DNA of 64,000 bases, from contig NZ_JAKZKV010000001.1 of NCBI RefSeq assembly GCF_022808675.1, forward strand, positions 62,001-126,000, read 5' to 3'. The stretch is from Parabacteroides sp. FAFU027. GTDB lineage: Bacteria > Bacteroidota > Bacteroidia > Bacteroidales > UBA7332. The notes beneath the pieces were generated by a model. The model made no database searches, was not told the DNA's origin, and saw nothing but the letters and a program-made list of their open reading frames with translations. Both the position numbers and the translations under genes were made by a program. Of this stretch, positions 44,567-53,214 are shown piece by piece (the stretch's first letter is position 1; each line of letters starts with the position of its first letter).

Positions 44567-45391
44567 TTACTTCTCGAAGCTTTGCAGATACTGTGTCATC
44601 GCGCTTTCGCTCATCGCCATGCTGGAGAATCCACCATCGTGGAAAAGATTTTGCATGGTTACTTTGCGGGTAAGATCGGAGAACATCACGATACAGTAAT
44701 TTGCACATTCATCAGCAGTTGCATTACCCAGTGGAGATACACGTTCAGAGAAGTCCATCAGGTTACCCATCACTCCTACCCCGCTACCGGCAGTAGTCAT
44801 AGTCGGTGACTGAGAAATAGTATTGATACGGATGCCTTTTTCGCGACCGTAGATGTAACCGAAACTACGGGTAATAGATTCGAGCAACGCTTTTGCATCA
44901 GCCATATCATTATATCCGAACAATACACGTTGAGCCGCTATGTAAGAAAGAGCAATAACAGAACCGCCTTCAGCGATAGCATCCATTTTCTTAGCAACCT
45001 GGAGCATTTTATGGAAAGAGACAGCTGAAATATCGAGCGTTTTGTGCATCATATCATAGTCCAGGTCATCGTATTCACGCTTCTTACGAACGTTCATAGA
45101 CATCCCGATTGAGTGAAGTACAAAGTCAATTTTACCACCCAGCAGCTCCTGAGATTTAGCAAAAACATTCTCCAAATCAGCGACACTGGTAGCGTCAGCA
45201 GCAATTACCGGAGCATTCAGTTTCTCGCTCAAAGCGTTCACTTCTCCCATGCGCACCGCCATTGGAGTATTTGACAAGGTAATAATAGCGCCTTCAGCAA
45301 CAGCTTGTTCAGCTACTTTCCAGGCAATCGACATCTCATTCAATGCACCGAATATAATGCCTCTTTTTCCTTTTAATAAACCGTAACTCAT
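44567..45391 (-). CDS. fabI: Enoyl-[acyl-carrier-protein] reductase FabI
   Basis: A 274-residue SDR-fold enzyme that performs the last reductive step of fatty-acid elongation with NAD(P)H. It has the FabI nucleotide motif GALNEMSIAW, HSIGMS, and the catalytic Y-x6-K (YNDMADAK), with the preceding LSYIAAQRVL helix. Target of the diazaborine and triclosan type inhibitors in other species. It has its own strong promoter and terminator and is not in an operon with mutAB. Confidence 0.95.
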   Translation of the reverse strand: MSYGLLKGKRGIIFGALNEMSIAWKVAEQAVAEGAIITLSNTPMAVRMGEVNALSEKLNAPVIAADATSVADLENVFAKSQELLGGKIDFVLHSIGMSMNVRKKREYDDLDYDMMHKTLDISAVSFHKMLQVAKKMDAIAEGGSVIALSYIAAQRVLFGYNDMADAKALLESITRSFGYIYGREKGIRINTISQSPTMTTAGSGVGVMGNLMDFSERVSPLGNATADECANYCIVMFSDLTRKVTMQNLFHDGGFSSMAMSESAMTQYLQSFEK

Positions 45392-45467
45392 TTGATTTCA
45401 ATTAAATGTTTAACATTGCCTTTATTCATCACCCGACTTACGCATGCACACAAAGGCAAAATTTGCG

Positions 45468-45498
45468 CAAAGGTAATGTTTTTGAGGAACGCTTCAAA
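45468..45498 (-). promoter_or_regulatory. Promoter of fabI
   Basis: Minus strand TTTG (45495-45498), 19 nt, TACCTTTG (45468-45475), full consensus. It leaves a 5' leader of about 70 nt. The same TACCTTTG-C -7 appears before mutA. Confidence 0.75.
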
Positions 45499-45602
45499 AA
45501 AAATGTTTATCAAAATGGAAGGAAAGCACATCTTTACATCTTATCTTACTTATTATAAATATGACCTAGTGATTAAAAGGAAGGGATAACAAGAAACAGC
45601 AA

Positions 45603-45626
45603 AGCCGAAGTCTTATGACTCCGGCT
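45603..45626 (-). terminator. Terminator of mutAB
   Basis: AGCCGAAGTC/GACTCCGGCT (one mismatch, TTAT loop), 57 nt after the mutB stop. The T-run is weak. Confidence 0.5.
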
Positions 45627-45682
45627 CTCCTATAATATTATTCGGAATGCGACTCAAAGCCGCCCTCTAAATAGACAGTTAA

Positions 45683-47809
45683 TTAGTCCTGAAGCAAAAT
45701 CTCAAGGATTTGAACTGCAGCTTTCGATACAGAAGTACCAGGACCGAAGATAGCAGCAACACCTGCTTTGTACAGGTAGTCATAGTCCTGTGCAGGGATT
45801 ACACCACCGGCAATCACAACGATATCTTCACGACCCAGTTTTTTCAGTTCTTCGATGATCTGAGGAACCAAAGTTTTGTGTCCTGCTGCCAGTGAAGATA
45901 CACCTACTACATGTACGTCGTTTTCTACAGCCTGACGGGCAGCTTCAGCAGGAGTTTGGAACAATGGTCCCATATCCACGTCGAATCCACAGTCAGCGTA
46001 ACCTGTAGCAACTACTTTTGCACCACGGTCGTGACCATCCTGACCCATTTTAGCGATCATGATACGAGGTTGACGACCTTCTTTTTTCGAGAATTCCTCA
46101 GCCAGTTTGCAAGCTTGTTGGAAGTCTGAATCGTTTTTGGTTTCTGATGAATACACGCCTGAAATTGTTCTGATTACAGCTTTATAACGACCTACGATTT
46201 TCTCACAAGCATATGATATTTCACCTAATGAAGCACGTACACGAGCAGCTTCTACAGCCAGTTCGAGCAAGTTGCCTTCTTTAGTTTCCACACATTTAGT
46301 GATTGCTTCAAGAGCAGCCTGAACTGCTTTCTCATCACGTGCAGCTTTCAATTCACCCAGGCGTTCAACCTGCTGGATACGAACAGCTGTGTTGTCTACT
46401 TCGAGGATATCGATCGGATCTTCTTTTTCAAGACGGTAACGGTTTACACCTACGATTACCTGGTTGCCAGAGTCGATACGAGCCTGAGTACGTGCAGCAG
46501 CCTCTTCGATACGAAGTTTAGGAATACCGGTTTCGATAGCTTTTGCCATACCTCCCAGTTTCTCAACTTCTTCGATCAATGCCCATGCTTTGTGAGCCAG
46601 TTCGTTAGTCAGAGTTTCGACATAGTAAGAACCTGCCCATGGGTCAACCTCTTTACAGATGAATGTTTCTTCCTGAATGTAGATCTGAGTATTACGAGCG
46701 ATACGAGCAGAGAAGTCTGTCGGCAATGCGATAGCTTCGTCAAGCGCATTGGTGTGAAGTGACTGAGTGTGACCCAGTGCAGCACCCATCGCTTCGATAC
46801 AGGTACGACCTACGTTGTTGAAAGGATCCTGCTCAGTCAATGACCAACCTGAAGTTTGTGAGTGGGTACGAAGAGCAAGAGATTTTGGGTTTTTAGGGTT
46901 GAACTGTTTCACGATTTTCGCCCACAACATACGTGCTGCACGCATTTTAGCGATTTCCATGAAGTGGTTCATACCGATTGCCCAGAAGAATGACAAGCGT
47001 GGAGCGAATGCATCGATGTCCATACCTGCATTTACACCGGCACGAAGGTACTCAAGACCGTCAGCAAGTGTATAAGCCAACTCGATGTCTGCAGTTGCAC
47101 CAGCTTCTTGCATGTGGTAACCAGAGATAGAGATAGAGTTGAACTTAGGCATTTTTTGTGAAGTATATTCGAAGATATCAGCAATAATCTTCATTGAGAA
47201 CTCCGGTGGGTAGATGTAAGTATTACGCACCATGAACTCTTTAAGAATGTCATTCTGGATAGTACCTGCCATCTCTTCCAGTTTAGCGCCTTGCTCCAAA
47301 CCAGCGTTGATGTAGAATGCAAGAACTGGTAATACAGCACCGTTCATAGTCATTGATACAGACATCTTGTTCAATGGAATTCCGTCGAACAAAACTTTCA
47401 TGTCTTCCAAAGAACAGATAGATACACCCGCTTTACCTACGTCACCAACTACACGTTCGTGGTCAGCATCGTATCCGCGGTGTGTAGCAAGGTCAAATGC
47501 TACAGAAAGACCTTTCTGACCAGCAGCAAGGTTACGACGGTAGAATGCGTTAGACTCTTCCGCTGTAGAGAAACCTGCATACTGACGGATAGTCCAGGGT
47601 TGCATAGCGTACATACCACTGTACGGACCACGCAAGTAAGGAGGAAGACCAGCAACATAGTTCAGGTGCTCCATTCCTTCGAGGTCTTGCTGAGTGTAGA
47701 TTGACTTAACTGGAATTTGTTCCGGAGTCAACCATGAAGCCTCGCTGCTTACCGGTGCAGACGCTGCAAAACCGGCAGTTATATCAATTTGATCGAATTT
47801 TAATCTCAT
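45683..47809 (-). CDS. mutB: Methylmalonyl-CoA mutase, large (catalytic) subunit
   Basis: A 708-residue adenosylcobalamin enzyme that interconverts succinyl-CoA and (R)-methylmalonyl-CoA in the propionate pathway. The N-terminal TIM barrel has [25 protein letters not shown] and [15 protein letters not shown]. The C-terminal B12 domain has the lower-axial-His motif DGHDRG (DxHxxG) and [11 protein letters not shown]. Length is normal for the family. It follows mutA by 16 nt on the same strand. It probably runs reductively during propionate production. Confidence 0.97.
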   Translation of the reverse strand: MRLKFDQIDITAGFAASAPVSSEASWLTPEQIPVKSIYTQQDLEGMEHLNYVAGLPPYLRGPYSGMYAMQPWTIRQYAGFSTAEESNAFYRRNLAAGQKGLSVAFDLATHRGYDADHERVVGDVGKAGVSICSLEDMKVLFDGIPLNKMSVSMTMNGAVLPVLAFYINAGLEQGAKLEEMAGTIQNDILKEFMVRNTYIYPPEFSMKIIADIFEYTSQKMPKFNSISISGYHMQEAGATADIELAYTLADGLEYLRAGVNAGMDIDAFAPRLSFFWAIGMNHFMEIAKMRAARMLWAKIVKQFNPKNPKSLALRTHSQTSGWSLTEQDPFNNVGRTCIEAMGAALGHTQSLHTNALDEAIALPTDFSARIARNTQIYIQEETFICKEVDPWAGSYYVETLTNELAHKAWALIEEVEKLGGMAKAIETGIPKLRIEEAAARTQARIDSGNQVIVGVNRYRLEKEDPIDILEVDNTAVRIQQVERLGELKAARDEKAVQAALEAITKCVETKEGNLLELAVEAARVRASLGEISYACEKIVGRYKAVIRTISGVYSSETKNDSDFQQACKLAEEFSKKEGRQPRIMIAKMGQDGHDRGAKVVATGYADCGFDVDMGPLFQTPAEAARQAVENDVHVVGVSSLAAGHKTLVPQIIEELKKLGREDIVVIAGGVIPAQDYDYLYKAGVAAIFGPGTSVSKAAVQILEILLQD

Positions 47810-47825
47810 TTTCTGTTCCTCCTTC

Positions 47826-49673
47826 TTATTTCAAAATTCCTAACTGTTTGCTGAATGCAGTGAGTGTACCCAATACATTAGTACGAACATTAATAAACTC
47901 AGTAATGCCTTGAGCTTTCAAGTCTTCAGCACAAGCAGGAGCACCCGCAACCACCAAAATAGCAGCACCACCAATAGCTGCTTTAGCTTTAGGAGCCAAT
48001 TCTGCATATTCGTCATCGCTTGAGCAAAGAACGATAATGTCAGCACCGGCAGCTTTTGCAGCTTCTACGCCAGCTTCTACTGTTTCGAAGCCAAGGTTGT
48101 CCACTACTTCATAACCAGCACAAGCCAGGAAGTTGCAAGAGAACTGAGCACGTGCCAAACGCATAGCCAGGTTACCGATAGTCAACATGAATGCTTTAGG
48201 ACGTTTAGCTGCTTTTTCAGTAGCCAGACGAAGAGCTTCAAATTCACTTGCACCACGAGTAAAGTCAAGAACTTTTGCAGCTGGAGCATCACATCCGCAA
48301 TCCTGAGCCAAAGTTTTGATTTTAGCAGCAGCTTTTTCGTTGAAGTTAGGGAATTGGTTAGAACCGAGGAGAACTTCTTTACGTGCAGCGATTGCAGCAC
48401 GACGAGCTGTACCTGCATTATTAACTGTATCTTGTACAGTTCCTGCTTTTACAGCTGCAAGGAAACCACCTTTTTCTTCTACATCAAGGAACAAAGTCCA
48501 TGCCTGTTTCGCGATAGACGCAGTCAGGTGTTCGATATAGTAAGAACCCGCTGAAGGGTCAACGATTTTCTCGAAATGAGACTCTTCTTTCAATAATAAT
48601 TGTTGGTTGCGAGCAATTCTTTCAGAGAATTCGTCTGACTCCTGATATGTTTTATCGAAAGGATTAACAGTGATTGAATCAACACCGGCAAGAGCTGCTG
48701 ACATTGCTTCAGTTTGAGTACGAAGCATATTTACATGAGCATCGAAGATAGTCATGTTCCAGTCAGAAGTCACAGCATGAGCAGCCATTTTAGCAGCATC
48801 TGCATCTTCAGTGTATGCTTTTACGATATTAGCCCACAACATACGTGCTGCACGGAATTTTGCAATTTCCATGAAGTAATTAGAGCCTACACCGAAGTTG
48901 AATTTGATATTTTTTGCAACAGTAGCAACATCCAATCCAGCTGCCTGAGCCTGAGCCAACACTTCGTTACCCCATGCCAATGCGAAACCAAGTTCCTGAT
49001 AGCTGTATGCACCTGCATTGTTCAGATAAGCAGCATTTACTGCCAATACGCGGAAGTTAGGCAGAGCTTTAGTTGCATCGATCATCTCAGCATAAGCTTT
49101 AGCAGCATCTTCAAACTGTTTTCCACGAGCCAGTTCACGACCAGTCGGGTCAAAGTTCAAAGAACCTTTTACTTTTGCCAAATCAACATTTGCAGAAGCA
49201 AAGTAAGCTGCTAAGATTTTAGCCAACTCAACTGATGCACAAGCACATGTTTTGAAGTTAACCTCGATGCACTCTACACAGATGTCTTTGAGCAATTTAG
49301 CGATATTTTCAGCAGAAACATCCTCGCGATCAATAACAAAGCCCAGAGAATCCACACCTTTGTTGAGGATATCCAGGGCTTTAGCATTAGCAGCTTCGAT
49401 GTTTTCCACTTCAATTTCCTGACAAACAAACCATTTGTTGTCGGCTTTAGTTCCGCGAACATATGGGAATTCACCCGGAAGTGAAGTAGTTTGTGCCATA
49501 CCTTCGATATCTTCGGCACGGTACATAGGTTTCACAGAAAAGCCTTCATTGGTTTTCCAAACGAGCTTCTTGTCAAAATCAGCTCCTTTCAGATCAGCCG
49601 TTACCTTGTTCATCCACGCTTCAGTAGAAACGGGAGCAAACTCGGTAAAGAGCTTTTGTTTACTATCTGCCAT
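47826..49673 (-). CDS. mutA: Methylmalonyl-CoA mutase, small subunit
   Basis: 615 residues; a mutase-like barrel ([38 protein letters not shown]) and a C-terminal B12-fold-like domain. It lacks the DxHxxG cobalamin His motif, as expected for the non-catalytic small subunit of the heterodimer (638 residues in Propionibacterium). It is upstream of mutB, with the same-strand promoter about 120 nt before its start. Confidence 0.95.
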   Translation of the reverse strand: MADSKQKLFTEFAPVSTEAWMNKVTADLKGADFDKKLVWKTNEGFSVKPMYRAEDIEGMAQTTSLPGEFPYVRGTKADNKWFVCQEIEVENIEAANAKALDILNKGVDSLGFVIDREDVSAENIAKLLKDICVECIEVNFKTCACASVELAKILAAYFASANVDLAKVKGSLNFDPTGRELARGKQFEDAAKAYAEMIDATKALPNFRVLAVNAAYLNNAGAYSYQELGFALAWGNEVLAQAQAAGLDVATVAKNIKFNFGVGSNYFMEIAKFRAARMLWANIVKAYTEDADAAKMAAHAVTSDWNMTIFDAHVNMLRTQTEAMSAALAGVDSITVNPFDKTYQESDEFSERIARNQQLLLKEESHFEKIVDPSAGSYYIEHLTASIAKQAWTLFLDVEEKGGFLAAVKAGTVQDTVNNAGTARRAAIAARKEVLLGSNQFPNFNEKAAAKIKTLAQDCGCDAPAAKVLDFTRGASEFEALRLATEKAAKRPKAFMLTIGNLAMRLARAQFSCNFLACAGYEVVDNLGFETVEAGVEAAKAAGADIIVLCSSDDEYAELAPKAKAAIGGAAILVVAGAPACAEDLKAQGITEFINVRTNVLGTLTAFSKQLGILK

Positions 49674-49796
49674 AAATAGTTAATTATTAAGTTGTTATAA
49701 ATAAAAGATAAGTCTACCTATTCAATAGCTTTCATCTTAACCTCGTGTTTTTCTTTTAAGGTAAATGAGATAAGAAGAAGGCCTTTAAAAACGTTG

Positions 49797-49827
49797 CAAA
49801 GGTAAGCAAATGCCCTGATTAAAGAAA
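49797..49827 (-). promoter_or_regulatory. Promoter of mutAB
   Basis: Minus strand TTTC (49824-49827), 19 nt, TACCTTTG (49797-49804), an exact TAnnTTTG with a 3-of-4 -33. The leader is about 120 nt. Confidence 0.6.
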
Positions 49828-49890
49828 TTTTTCCGTTAATAAAAATTCATCGCCAAGTTTCTTTTTGTGGATTCCCGCCATTTCACACGC

Positions 49891-49928
49891 AAAAAACCCG
49901 GCATCGCGATCCAAAACACGATGCCGGG
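49891..49928 (-). terminator. Terminator of the universal-stress gene
   Basis: Minus strand CCCGGCATCG/CGATGCCGGG stem with 12-nt loop followed by TTTTTT, 41 nt after the stop. Confidence 0.9.
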
Positions 49929-49969
49929 CTACAAAATATCACATTTTCAATATATCTCACATCTATTTG

Positions 49970-51088
49970 TCATTTCAGTACCAAAACTGGTGTATCAGTA
50001 TGAAACAGAACCTGATTAGCCATACTCGGATAAAACAGCGAAGCAAAAATATTACGTTTATGCGCCGTAATGGCCATCATATCAATATCAAACTTGCGGA
50101 TATACTCTTCCATACTATTGAACACATCACTGCCGTTGATTATGCCATAAGTGGCTTTCAGGTTAGGATACATCTTTTGCAGATAATCCTGCATACCGGT
50201 CAGTGAAACTTCATCCCACACATCAATCTTATCCGATATGTGCAGGAAATGCACCTCAAATTGCAAATCACCTTTCAACCGCATCAGCTTATCAAACGAA
50301 ATCAGGTCTTTCTGATTGAAATTGGCTATAAAGGCGACATTTTTTATTGCATCCATATCCAACAATTCTGTTTTTTGTGGAATGGCAAAAACAGGAATTT
50401 TGCTTCTGTCAATTACCTCTGCTGTAACACTACCCAGGTAATCTATCGTTTTGGGTGTTTTGCCGCGAGTTCCCATGACTATAATTGCCGGTTTGTATTC
50501 CTTTGAAAACCGGATGATCTCTTCTTCCGGGATCCCTTCCTGAATCACATGATCATATTTTACTCTGGGTAGCTCCTGACGGGCTATTTTCTGTTTCAAA
50601 TCGTCCAGAAAATGCGCCATATCTTTATTCACCTTTTCCTGCACCGCCATGAGGGTTTCTCCGCTAAATAATTCACCGGTAAAGGTTACTTCAATAGGTA
50701 AAACACCGGAAGCAATCGGCACGTAGTAAGAGTGGATAAACATAACCTCAGCGTTAAAACGTCCCGCCAGCTTTACAGCAATCTCTGCTGCTTTGACTGA
50801 ATAGGGTGAAAAATCAATCGGAGCCAGAATCCGGTTAATGGCAAACTGATCCGGATCTGACACAGGCCACGTTTCCGATTCATCAGTAAGCTTAGCCATT
50901 TCTACAATACGCAGTGCGCGAGGCAAATCCGATTCCTTGATGCGAACGCGTACACCTGCCGCTACCATCGGTTCTATAAGACCTACATTGTGAATATAGA
51001 CTTCTATGCCTTCATTTTCGAGCAATGATTTTAGTATCAGCGCCTTTTCGTAGGTATGAATAGCAAGAGTGATCAATTTATCTTCCAT
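49970..51088 (-). CDS. DUF2007 - universal stress protein (UspA) fusion
   Basis: A 372-residue protein. Residues about 1-70 match the DUF2007 (putative signal-transducing) fold (LAIHTYEKALILKSLLENEGIEVYIHN ... AAGVRVRIKESDLPRAL). Residues about 85-240 form a UspA domain with the nucleotide loop (VMGTRGKTPKTIDYLGSVTAEVI). Residues about 250-372 form a second, less conserved Usp domain without a complete G-rich loop (AITAHKRNIFASLF). It is a cytoplasmic stress or survival protein. It stands alone. Confidence 0.85.
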   Translation of the reverse strand: MEDKLITLAIHTYEKALILKSLLENEGIEVYIHNVGLIEPMVAAGVRVRIKESDLPRALRIVEMAKLTDESETWPVSDPDQFAINRILAPIDFSPYSVKAAEIAVKLAGRFNAEVMFIHSYYVPIASGVLPIEVTFTGELFSGETLMAVQEKVNKDMAHFLDDLKQKIARQELPRVKYDHVIQEGIPEEEIIRFSKEYKPAIIVMGTRGKTPKTIDYLGSVTAEVIDRSKIPVFAIPQKTELLDMDAIKNVAFIANFNQKDLISFDKLMRLKGDLQFEVHFLHISDKIDVWDEVSLTGMQDYLQKMYPNLKATYGIINGSDVFNSMEEYIRKFDIDMMAITAHKRNIFASLFYPSMANQVLFHTDTPVLVLK

Positions 51089-51231
51089 AATAATTCAATT
51101 TTCGGGTTATTTGAATTCGAGGCTATTTCTATTGTAAATACAGGAATGATAAGAGTTGGAATGTTATCTGTATTTAAAACAATCCAGGATTGTTAATGGT
51201 TTAGAAAATCCCTCCTATTCCAGATATAAAA

Positions 51232-51270
51232 AACCCTGACGCTCTGTTACTTTATGTAAGCGTCAGGGTT
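51232..51270 (-). terminator. Terminator of the small HTH gene
   Basis: Minus strand AACCCTGACGCT/AGCGTCAGGGTT (12 bp, 15-nt loop) followed by TTTTTT, 25 nt after the stop at 51295. Confidence 0.9.
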
Positions 51271-51294
51271 GAAATAAGCTCTTTTATTGGTTAA

Positions 51295-51564
51295 TTACTC
51301 TACCTCCTGTAGTTCGAGCGTTTCTCCCAGAATTGAGAGCGCTTTTTCCAGAATTGTAGTATCATCTAAAGCGACTATACCGCCGTCAGGACCTGGTTCG
51401 ATATGAATACCGACACTGTTGCCTTCTTTGTAGTGATCACCTCCGAAATAGTTGCGAACTGTGTCAGCGCATATCCCAAGTTCATCTGCGATTCTTTGAG
51501 TGCTTCCCGGAGGCAACTGCATTTTAATCCGACGAAGCTCATTGAAAGAAATTGTCTTAGTCAT
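51295..51564 (-). CDS. Small helix-turn-helix DNA-binding protein
   Basis: 89 residues. The HTH is QRIADELGICADTVRNYFGG, followed by a Gly-rich acidic segment (HIEPGPDGGIVALDDTTILEKAL). The family is conserved among Bacteroidetes and uncharacterised. It is transcribed alone, with a near-perfect 14-bp inverted repeat upstream that could be its own operator. Confidence 0.75.
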   Translation of the reverse strand: MTKTISFNELRRIKMQLPPGSTQRIADELGICADTVRNYFGGDHYKEGNSVGIHIEPGPDGGIVALDDTTILEKALSILGETLELQEVE

Positions 51565-51589
51565 ATCTCTTTAGATTTGTGGGTTAATA

Positions 51590-51638
51590 AAATCAGGTTT
51601 TAATCACGTTATAAATTTATGACATAAAAATCTGATTT
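51590..51638 (-). promoter_or_regulatory. Inverted repeat upstream of the small HTH gene
   Basis: AAATCAGGTTTTAA (51590-51603) and TAAAAATCTGATTT (51625-51638) are inverted repeats matching at 12 of 14 positions, separated by 21 nt. The nearer arm ends 26 nt before the start codon. This suits an autoregulated HTH protein. Confidence 0.45.
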
Positions 51639-51673
51639 CCAAACTTTACATCCTCTTTTTTACAACCATGTTA

Positions 51674-52339
51674 TCAAACACTAACTATCAACATAACCGC
51701 ACAAGTAGCCACATAGACCCAAACAGAGACATATATGTGCTTTTCTGAAAATGAAGGTATTTGCATTACATCACCAGACGTTTGACCATAACGTTTATAC
51801 AGGTACTTAAGTAAAGAATATGCAATCAATGCAGCAATGCTACCTAAAACCATCCCCCCCAGGGTGTCCCCCAGGAAATGAACCCCCAGATAAATCCGTG
51901 AATAAGAGGTTAACAGCGTCCAGCAAATCAACATGATCGTATTTAAGCGGTTCCGGATGATCAAGGATAGCAAAATAGCAAGCCCGGTAGTATTTGCGGC
52001 GTGAGAAGAGACAAAGCCGTAATTCCCACCCCTGTAATTATTAATAATGTGAAGGCTATTTTGAAGAAGTGGATCGTGAGAAGGCCTGAACCGGGCAACC
52101 AAAGGCTTGATTATATCAGCAGAGACATGGTTTGCAATCAGGAAACAAAGAATCATCGACACGATAAACATCCACGCTTGTTTTTTTTCCTGTCTGATAA
52201 AAATGTAGATGTATGAGATATATAAGGGGAACCATACCCAGACTTTTGAATAATCGAAAAAGAAGTTATCCCAAAAGGGAGCATGCCAGCTATTGATTAG
52301 AAAAGTAAGATTATGGTCAAGTTCGTTGATCTGAGTCAT
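51674..52339 (-). CDS. PAP2-family membrane phosphatase
   Basis: 221 residues with about five or six membrane segments. The three PAP2 motifs are visible: KPLVARFRP (motif 1), SSHAANT (motif 2, SxH) and SRIYLGVHFLGD (motif 3, SRx5HxxxD). It hydrolyses lipid phosphates such as undecaprenyl diphosphate, phosphatidylglycerol phosphate or lipid A phosphate at the membrane. Which one is not clear. Confidence 0.88.
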   Translation of the reverse strand: MTQINELDHNLTFLINSWHAPFWDNFFFDYSKVWVWFPLYISYIYIFIRQEKKQAWMFIVSMILCFLIANHVSADIIKPLVARFRPSHDPLLQNSLHIINNYRGGNYGFVSSHAANTTGLAILLSLIIRNRLNTIMLICWTLLTSYSRIYLGVHFLGDTLGGMVLGSIAALIAYSLLKYLYKRYGQTSGDVMQIPSFSEKHIYVSVWVYVATCAVMLIVSV

Positions 52340-52371
52340 ATTGTTAAGTTGTTATAGCTAGAAAAATGAAA

Positions 52372-52411
52372 CGCGTTATTTCTGCAAGGTGGACTGCAAA
52401 GATATAACGCG
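52372..52411 (-). promoter_or_regulatory. Promoter of the PAP2 gene within an inverted repeat
   Basis: Minus strand -7 TATCTTTG (52397-52404). It lies inside CGCGTTAT (52372-52379) and ATAACGCG (52404-52411), an 8-bp perfect inverted repeat that overlaps the -7. It may be an operator or also act as a hairpin terminator of the bat operon. Confidence 0.4.
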
Positions 52412-52437
52412 CTTCTGTATTTAACGTGAATGTAATT

Positions 52438-53184
52438 CTATATTTGCTTGAAGGTATCTTCTTTGACCCACCCGTTGTTGCCATCTTCAAGTTGAATGCG
52501 GGTCCAGTCCCCTACCTTGTCCTTCAAAGATACTTTGGTCCCCTGATGCACAACAAAAAGGTCTGTCCCTGAATTATCCGGGGTACTTTTCACCACCACA
52601 GAAGGGGAAAACACAATGGCCTGATCCCGGTCTGTGAGCCGTTTCTTTTGTGCATAGGCAAAGTAATTCGTCAGAATACACATGAAAAAGACTGCAATAC
52701 CAGCAAAGAAAGAGATTTTCTTCAACCAGACACGTCCGGCAAAGAAATAGAGTGACAACGCGCCAATAAACAGTAGGAATAATGCGACAGATGTTTTAGC
52801 CCATCCGTTTGATCCGGCCTGCATTTGAATAGAGCGCACCCATTCGCCCAACAGGAAACGGTCAATGGGAGTTATTTTATCAACTGTTTTCATTCGTGCA
52901 ATTTCCAGATTGCGACGAATGTCGTCATCTCCGGGTGAAAGCAGGAGCGCCCGTTCGTAGTTCAACAGAGCCGAAGGAATCATATCCGCTTTATAATAAG
53001 CATTTCCCAGGTTGTAATACAATTCGGCAGATTCACCCTGTTCACTCAAAAGTTTTTCATAAAGCTGAGCTGCAGTCTGATAATTCTTTCTGATGTAAGC
53101 GCTTGCAGCCTCTTTCTGTAAATCTTCCGCTTTCAGGCTGACAGTAGCCATCAAAACCAGACATATAATCAATATCTTCTTCAT
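52438..53184 (-). CDS. batE: BatE: TPR and SH3-like protein
   Basis: 248 residues: signal peptide (KKILIICLVLMATVSLKA), TPR repeats (YIRKNYQTAAQLYEKLL, GNAYYKADMIPSALLNYERAL), two membrane segments (VALFLLFIGALSLYFFAG; FFAGIAVFFMCILTNYFAY), then a bacterial SH3 domain (VVHQGTKVSLKDKVGDWTRIQLEDGNNGWV). This is the BatE architecture described in Bacteroides fragilis. It is the last gene of the moxR-bat operon. A role in oxidative-stress tolerance or envelope integrity is known for the operon, and its exact work is unclear. Confidence 0.9.
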   Translation of the reverse strand: MKKILIICLVLMATVSLKAEDLQKEAASAYIRKNYQTAAQLYEKLLSEQGESAELYYNLGNAYYKADMIPSALLNYERALLLSPGDDDIRRNLEIARMKTVDKITPIDRFLLGEWVRSIQMQAGSNGWAKTSVALFLLFIGALSLYFFAGRVWLKKISFFAGIAVFFMCILTNYFAYAQKKRLTDRDQAIVFSPSVVVKSTPDNSGTDLFVVHQGTKVSLKDKVGDWTRIQLEDGNNGWVKEDTFKQI

Positions 53185-53214
53185 TTTCTTACAAATAAAT
53201 GGATTGAGAGACTA

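Larger units (their letters stand above)
45392..45682. other. Intergenic region between fabI and mutB
   Basis: 291 bases. It contains the fabI promoter (45468-45498) and the terminator of mutAB (45603-45626). The one frame across it on the plus strand has no family resemblance. Confidence 0.5.
49674..49969. other. Intergenic region between mutA and the stress-protein gene
   Basis: 296 bases. It contains the mutA promoter (49797-49827) and the terminator of the stress-protein gene (49891-49928). I see no cobalamin riboswitch. Confidence 0.5.

Noticed and set aside
45392-45589. 65-codon plus-strand frame between fabI and mutB
   Set aside because: It lies over the fabI promoter region, has no family resemblance, and no own promoter.
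49674-49969. Cobalamin riboswitch before mutAB
   Set aside because: I looked for a B12-box-like core and long structured leader and saw only a promoter and a terminator.
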